Shown here: positions 57,329 through 64,000 of the stretch, one piece after another
How the letters are laid out: every line of letters starts with the position of its first letter
How positions within the stretch are numbered: the first letter of the stretch is position 1
From: Macrostomum hystrix
Taxonomy: Eukaryota; Platyhelminthes; Macrostomidae
Length of the DNA: 64,000 bases
Reading direction: 5' to 3'
Assembly: GCA_950097015.1 (NCBI GenBank)
Contig: CATNEN010000011.1
Location: 1,720,001 to 1,784,000 of the forward strand
Program-made: the position numbers and the translations under genes
Notes under the pieces: generated by a model
Databases searched by the model: none
The model's input: only the letters and a program-made list of their open reading frames with translations
Told to the model about the DNA's origin: nothing

Positions 57329-58934
57329 TTTCAATCTCCCTGTCTACCTCTATCGCAGTCTCTCTCATGGAACTCCCCATTTTCCACGGGAAAGTGTATT
57401 TCCGTTTTATTCTGCTCTCTTTCTGTCTCTCTCCTCTGTGCACTCTCTGATCCCGGTGTCGCACTTTTGCTAACTCGCTCAGGCATGCTAGGCAGGCCAG
57501 CCCCACCAGTGCACCAGCAGCTTCAATCAAGCCCCGCGCACGATCGGATAGGCCTCAGAAATTGTCCCAGTGAGACCGAATTGGGTCTCACCGCTAGATC
57601 CCTAACTACCCTTTCGCCCCTCACGCGGCGACCTTTCGTAGGATGCCTCAACGTACCCTGGCACAGCACCAGCCTTCCGCTGTCTGCTTTCCCTGCAAGA
57701 AAGTCCCAAAACCGCCAAATTCTCCCCAACGTGCCCCCTTTGCAATGCCTCCCCCGTAATCCACAGAATTTGCAGCGAGACTTCCTATCTTTGAATCCAG
57801 CCTGAAGTTCCTCAGCAGTTGTCGTGGCAGTCTTTGAATAATTTATATTGCGCTGTTTCTCAGCAAGCAATTTCACTTTGCCTCTCTCCCTCTTTCTCCG
57901 TCTCTGCTTCTTGCAGAAAATTGTCTAGTGAACTAGCTTCAGCGTGTGATGCTTCGCTGTGTTTGATTCTGAATAGAATTGAATCACGACTAGATCGAAT
58001 GTCATCGGGGGTTCGATTGCGGTGGAAAACTTTTGTGTACTTTTGGCCAGAAAGTTCACTTTTAATTGCTTCAGTTCACTCATGGGGTGGGTCGACAGTC
58101 CATGGACCGTGGAACTATGTCTGTGTCCAGATAGGATCTGTGTATACCAGCGATGATAGCAGCAATCGAATGATGTGTCAATCGAGAGAGCTACTCGTAA
58201 AAAAACAGGAAATATGAATATGAAGACTTAATATTCACATCAATCGGACGCCAATGATAGTGGGCATCGTATTCGACCGCGACTATATCGCATTTGGGGA
58301 TTGCATCCCCATTCCCAAACCCTATTAGTTCAAGTCGGTTGCACTAAGAAGGAAAGAGAAAGACACTAATCCGTTTGAGGTACGGTTGGGGTGTGTGTAA
58401 ACTGAAGCTCGGCTTTGCCACAGTGCAAATATATAGCTAAAAATATGCATGTTCTTTTCTCAAAGAATAATTTCTAATGCCGAATTCTTAGCAATTTGTA
58501 AAGTCTTGGCCTTATATAATTGTATACAACACACTCGAGAACTATTTGAGTCCAAAGGCGACATCCTTTAATTTGAAGTGACACTGAAGAAATAGTTGGA
58601 CTATGATTTTTCTGAGAAACTAGTACAGACTTAATGGCCAGAAAAGTTTTAGCTCGCGCTGTTGGTTTAGCACACAATGTCCGTATGCTTAGTCTGTCAG
58701 ACTCGAAAGGATTTGAAGCAGAAATACAGCAAAGCCAGAACAAATATTGGCGATGTTGGACAACAAGATGGAATTCACGAACACAGTTCCTTTACTTTCT
58801 GTGTGTGGAGATCATTTCTCTAGGTGAGCTTTGAGACTGCTCCAGTCTAGATGCCAGTGAATGGTTCAGGGTTTCCCATGTGAACTCAAAAAACCAAGAG
58901 CTGAGCACCTTAGGGCTAAGGATTTGATTCTTCC
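57329..58934. other. EAG intron 7, unique sequence
   Basis: No next EAG exon (the residues after GIDTTK) is found here. Weak hints of transposon protein occur: a minus-strand CKFCG..GRHCKGG at about 57745 and a plus-strand GLAHNVRML..TTRWNS at 58660-58780, which resembles a hAT transposase segment. Neither is strong enough to call. Confidence 0.4.
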
Positions 58935-61900
58935 GTTTGTGAAGTCTCAATCCCTTCCATCAGTTTGAGCAGTCTCAATCCCTTCCATCAGTTTCAGCAG
59001 TCTCAATCCCTCACCTGATCCTTCAGTTTGAGCAGTCTCAATCCCTTCCATCAGTTTGAGCAGTCTCAATCCCTTCCATCAGTTTGAGCAGTCTCAATCC
59101 CTTCCATCAGTTTGAGCAGTCTCAATCCCTCACCTGATCCTTCAGTTTGAGCAGTCTCAATCCCTCACTTGATCCTTCAGTTTGAGCAGTCTCAATCCCT
59201 TCCATCAGTTTGAGCAGTCTCAATCCCTCACCTGATCCTTCAGTTTGAGCAGTCTCAATCCCTAACTTGATCCTTCAGTTTGAGCAGTCTCAATCCCTTC
59301 CATCAGTTTGAGCAGTCTCAATCCCTCACCTGATCCTTCAGTTTGAGCAGTCTCAATCCCTCACTTGATCCTTCAGTTTGAGCAGTCTCAATCCCTTCCA
59401 TCAGTTTGAGCAGTCTCAATCCCTCACTTGATCCTTCAGTTTGAGCAGTCTCAATTCCTTCCATCAGTTTGAGCAGTCTCAATCCCTCACTTGATCCTTC
59501 AGTTTGAGCAGTCTCAATCCCTCACTTGATCCTACAGTTTGAGCAGTCTCAATCCCTCACCTGATCCTTCAGTTTGAGCAGTCTCAATCCCTCACCTGAT
59601 CCTTCAGTTTGAGCAGTCTCAATCCCTCACTTGATCCTTCAGTTTGAGCAGTCTCAATCCCTTCAATCAGTTTGAGCAGTCTCAATCCCTCACCTGATCC
59701 TTCAGTTTGAGCAGTCTCAATCCCTCACCTGATCCTTCAGTTTGAGCAGTCTCAATCCCTCACTTGATCCTTCAGTTTGAGCAGTCTCAATCCCTTCAAT
59801 CAGTTTGAGCAGTCTCAATCCCTTCCATCAGTTTGAGCAGTCTCAATCCCTCACCTGATCCTTCAGTTTGAGCAGTCTCAATCCCTCACTTGATCCTTCA
59901 GTTTGAGCAGTCTCAATCCCTTCCATCAGTTTGAGCAGTCTCAATCCCTCACTTGATCCTTCAGTTTGAGCAGTCTCAATCCCTCACTTGATCCTTCAGT
60001 TTGAGCAGTCTCAATCCCTCACTTGATCCTTCAGTTTGAGCAGTCTCAATCCCTCACTTGATCCTTCAGTTTGAGCAGTCTCAATCCCTCACTTGATCCT
60101 TCAGTTTGAGCAGTCTCAATCCCTCACCTGATCCTTCAGTTTGAGCAGTCTCAATCCCTCACTTGATCCTTCAGTTTGAGCAGTCTCAATCCCTTCCATC
60201 AGTTTGAGCAGTCTCAATCCCTCACCTGATCCTTCAGTTTGAGCAGTCTCAATCCCTCACTTGATCCTTCAGTTTGAGCAGTCTCAATCCCTTCCATCAG
60301 TTTGAGCAGTCTCAATCCCTCACTTGATCCTTCAGTTTGAGCAGTCTCAATTCCTTCCATCAGTTTGAGCAGTCTCAATCCCTCACTTGATCCTTCAGTT
60401 TGAGCAGTCTCAATCCCTCACTTGATCCTTCAGTTTGAGCAGTCTCAATCCCTTCAATCAGTTTGAGCAGTCTCAATCCCTCACCTGATCCTTCAGTTTG
60501 AGCAGTCTCAATCCCTCACTTGATCCTTCAGTTTGAGCAGTCTCAATCCCTTCCATCAGTTTGAGCAGTCTCAATCCCTCACTTGATCCTTCAGTTTGAG
60601 CAGTCTCAATTCCTTCCATCAGTTTGAGCAGTCTCAATCCCTCACTTGATCCTTCAGTTTGAGCAGTCTCAATCCCTCACTTGATCCTTCAGTTTGAGCA
60701 GTCTCAATCCCTCACCTGATCCTTCAGTTTAAGCAGTCTCAATCCCTCACCTGATCCTTCAGTTTGAGCAGTCTCAATCCCTCACTTGATCCTTCAGTTT
60801 GAGCAGTCTCAATCCCTTCCATCAGTTTGAGCAGTCTCAATCCCTCACCTGATCCTTCAGTTTGAGCAGTCTCAATCCCTCACTTGATCCTTCAGTTTGA
60901 GCAGTCTCAATCCCTCACCTGATCCTTCAGTTTGAGCAGTCTCAATCCCTCACTTGATCCTTCAGTTTGAGCAGTCTCAATCCCTTCCATCAGTTTGAGC
61001 AGTCTCAATCCCTCACTTGATCCTTCAGTTTGAGCAGTCTCAATCCCTCACTTGATCCTTCAGTTTGAGCAGTCTCAATCCCTCACTTGATCCTTCAGTT
61101 TGAGCAGTCTCAATCCCTCACCTGATCCTTCAGTTTGAGCAGTCTCAACTGCACACCTGATCCTTCAGTTTGAGCAGTCTCAAGATCTCACCTGATCCTT
61201 CAGTTTGAGCAGTCTCAATCCCTCACTTGATCCTTCAGTTTGAGCAGTCTCAATCCCTCACCTGATCCTTCAGTTTGAGCAGTCTCAATCCCTCACTTGA
61301 TCCTTCAGTTTGAGCAGTCTCAATCCCTCACCTGATCCTTCAGTTTGAGCAGTCTCAATCCCTCACCTGATCCTTCAGTTTGAGCAGTCTCAATCCCTCA
61401 CCTGATCCTTCAGTTTGAGCAGTCTCAACTGCACACCTGATCCTTCAGCTTGAGCAGTCTCAACTGCACACCTGATCCTTCAGTTTGAGCAGTCTCAATC
61501 CCTCACTTGATCCTTCAGTTTGAGCAGTCTCAATCCCTCACCTGATCCTTCAGTTTGAGCAGTCTCAATCCCTCACTTGATCCTTCAGTTTGAGCAGTCT
61601 CAATCCCTTCCATCAGTTTGAGCAGTCTCAATCCCTCACCTGATCCTTCAGTTTGAGCAGTCTCAATCCCTAACTTGATCCTTCAGTTTGAGCAGTCTCA
61701 ATCCCTTCCATCAGTTTGAGCAGTCTCAATCCCTCACCTGATCCTTCAGTTTGAGCAGTCTCAATCCCTCACTTGATCCTTCAGTTTGAGCAGTCTCAAT
61801 CCCTTCCATCAGTTTGAGCAGTCTCAATCCCTCACTTGATCCTTCAGTTTGAGCAGTCTCAATTCCTTCCATCAGTTTGAGCAGTCTCAATCCCTCACTT

Positions 61901-64000
61901 GATCCTTCAGTTTGAGCAGTCTCAATCCCTCACTTGATCCTTCAGTTTGAGCAGTCTCAATCCCTCACCTGATCCTTCAGTTTAAGCAGTCTCAATCCCT
62001 CACCTGATCCTTCAGTTTGAGCAGTCTCAATCCCTCACTTGATCCTTCAGTTTGAGCAGTCTCAATCCCTTCCATCAGTTTGAGCAGTCTCAATCCCTCA
62101 CCTGATCCTTCAGTTTGAGCAGTCTCAATCCCTCACTTGATCCTTCAGTTTGAGCAGTCTCAATCCCTCACCTGATCCTTCAGTTTGAGCAGTCTCAATC
62201 CCTCACTTGATCCTTCAGTTTGAGCAGTCTCAATCCCTTCCATCAGTTTGAGCAGTCTCAATCCCTCACTTGATCCTTCAGTTTGAGCAGTCTCAATCCC
62301 TCACTTGATCCTTCAGTTTGAGCAGTCTCAATCCCTCACTTGATCCTTCAGTTTGAGCAGTCTCAATCCCTCACCTGATCCTTCAGTTTGAGCAGTCTCA
62401 ACTGCACACCTGATCCTTCAGTTTGAGCAGTCTCAAGATCTCACCTGATCCTTCAGTTTGAGCAGTCTCAATCCCTCACTTGATCCTTCAGTTTGAGCAG
62501 TCTCAATCCCTCACCTGATCCTTCAGTTTGAGCAGTCTCAATCCCTCACTTGATCCTTCAGTTTGAGCAGTCTCAATCCCTCACCTGATCCTTCAGTTTG
62601 AGCAGTCTCAATCCCTCACCTGATCCTTCAGTTTGAGCAGTCTCAATCCCTCACCTGATCCTTCAGTTTGAGCAGTCTCAACTGCACACCTGATCCTTCA
62701 GCTTGAGCAGTCTCAACTGCACACCTGATCCTTCAGTTTGAGCAGTCTCAATCCCTCACTTGATCCTTCAGTTTGAGCAGTCTCAATCCCTCACCTGATC
62801 CTTCAGTTTGAGCAGTCTCAACTGCACACCTGATCCTTCAGTTTGAGCAGTCTCAAGATCTCACCTGATCCTTCAGTTTGAGCAGTCTCAATCCCTCACT
62901 TGATCCTTCAGTTTGAGCAGTCTCAATCCCTCACCTGATCCTTCAGTTTGAGCAGTCTCAATCCCTCACTTGATCCTTCAGTTTGAGCAGTCTCAATCCC
63001 TCACCTGATCCTTCAGTTTGAGCAGTCTCAATCCCTCACCTGATCCTTCAGTTTGAGCAGTCTCAATCCCTCACCTGATCCTTCAGTTTGAGCAGTCTCA
63101 ACTGCACACCTGATCCTTCAGTTTGAGCAGTCTCAAGATCTCACCTGATCCTTCAGTTTGAGCAGTCTCAATCCCTCACTTGATCCTTCAGTTTGAGCAG
63201 TCTCAATCCCTCACCTGATCCTTCAGTTTGAGCAGTCTCAATCCCTCACTTGATCCTTCAGTTTGAGCAGTCTCAATCCCTTCCATCAGTTTGAGCAGTC
63301 TCAATCCCTCACTTGATCCTTCAGTTTGAGCAGTCTCAATCCCTTCCATCAGTTTGAGCAGTCTCAATCCCTCACTTGATCCTTCAGTTTGAGCAGTCTC
63401 AATCCCTCACTTGATCCTTCAGTTTGAGCAGTCTCAATCCCTCACCTGATCCTTCAGTTTGAGCAGTCTCAACTGCACACCTGATCCTTCAGTTTGAGCA
63501 GTCTCAAGATCTCACCTGATCCTTCAGTTTGAGCAGTCTCAATCCCTCACTTGATCCTTCAGTTTGAGCAGTCTCAATCCCTCACCTGATCCTTCAGTTT
63601 GAGCAGTCTCAATCCCTCACTTGATCCTTCAGTTTGAGCAGTCTCAATCCCTCACCTGATCCTTCAGTTTGAGCAGTCTCAATCCCTCACCTGATCCTTC
63701 AGTTTGAGCAGTCTCAATCCCTCACCTGATCCTTCAGTTTGAGCAGTCTCAATCCCTCACCTGGTCCTTCAGTTTGAGCAGTCTCAATCCCTCACTTGAT
63801 CCTTCAGTTTGAGCAGTCTCAATCCCTCACCTGATCCTTCAGTTTGAGCAGTCTCAATCCCTCACTTGATCCTTTAGTTTGAGCAGTCTCAATCCCTCAC
63901 CTGATCCTTCAGTTTGAGCAGTCTCAATCCCTCACTTGATCCTTCAGTTTGAGCAGTCTCAATCCCTCACCTGATCCTTCAGTTTGAGCAGTCTCAATCC
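58935..64000. repeat. 35-bp/28-bp minisatellite, more than 5 kb, off the right edge
   Basis: Units begin TCAGTTTGAGCAGTCTCAAT and end either CCCTCACTTGATCCT (35 bp) or CCCTTCCA (28 bp). Rare variants mark a higher-order repeat of 1253 bp: the TTTAAGCAG unit at 60728 recurs at 61981, and the CAGCTTGAG unit at 61449 recurs at 62702. It lies inside EAG intron 7. Confidence 0.97.

Noticed and set aside
57523-57876. Minus-strand frame with CKFCG and GRHCKGG, like a retroelement zinc knuckle
   Set aside because: Cysteine/histidine spacing does not fit a CCHC knuckle and nothing else of a gag gene is nearby.
58634-58834. Plus-strand frame with GLAHNVRML and TTRWNS, like a hAT transposase fragment
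   Set aside because: Only two short motifs over 66 residues; not enough to separate from chance.

Overview
This is a eukaryotic, almost certainly metazoan, window. The genes have spliced introns with GT/AG borders and animal-type products: astacin metalloproteases, a rhodopsin-class receptor, an ether-a-go-go potassium channel and the dolichol-pathway enzyme ALG9. Compact coding exons sit among an extreme load of minisatellites, with tRNA-derived SINEs and an intact tyrosine-recombinase transposon. That combination would fit a free-living flatworm such as Macrostomum, but the species is a guess from genome style.

Layout. 1-4410 is a 33-bp minisatellite running off the left edge. 5405-17000 holds three minus-strand astacin paralogues, each with two exons and a TATA box, separated by three 30-bp minisatellites. 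18605-19141 is a dead tyrosine-recombinase relic. 20195-25906 is a four-exon plus-strand GPCR gene with minisatellites in introns 1 and 2. 27662-29294 is a two-exon plus-strand gene for an unrecognised coiled-coil, two-helix membrane protein. 30370-33224 is a transposon with an intact 475-residue tyrosine recombinase between two terminal inverted repeats of about 460 bp. 34552-37992 is ALG9 on the minus strand, three exons. 39930-40384 is the 3' end of a degraded gypsy-type polyprotein. 42533-43474 is an intronless secreted LamG-like protein. 44668 onward is an EAG (KCNH1-type) channel gene on the plus strand; seven exons (562 codons) are visible and the cyclic-nucleotide-binding-homology exons must lie beyond the right edge, past a 5-kb minisatellite from 58935 to the end.

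The genes do not form a pathway. The clearest relationship is the astacin cluster, where exon 1 and the intron group two genes one way and exon 2 groups them another, which points to gene conversion. The spliced models of the GPCR (1647 nt), ALG9 (1554 nt) and the two-helix protein (1392 nt) each close in frame with no internal stop, which supports the exon borders. Almost all long open frames outside these genes are by-products of tandem repeats.

The most unusual item is the transposon at 30370-33224. Its recombinase looks like the Crypton/DUF3504 type, a group normally described as lacking terminal inverted repeats, yet it is flanked by long, nearly identical ones.
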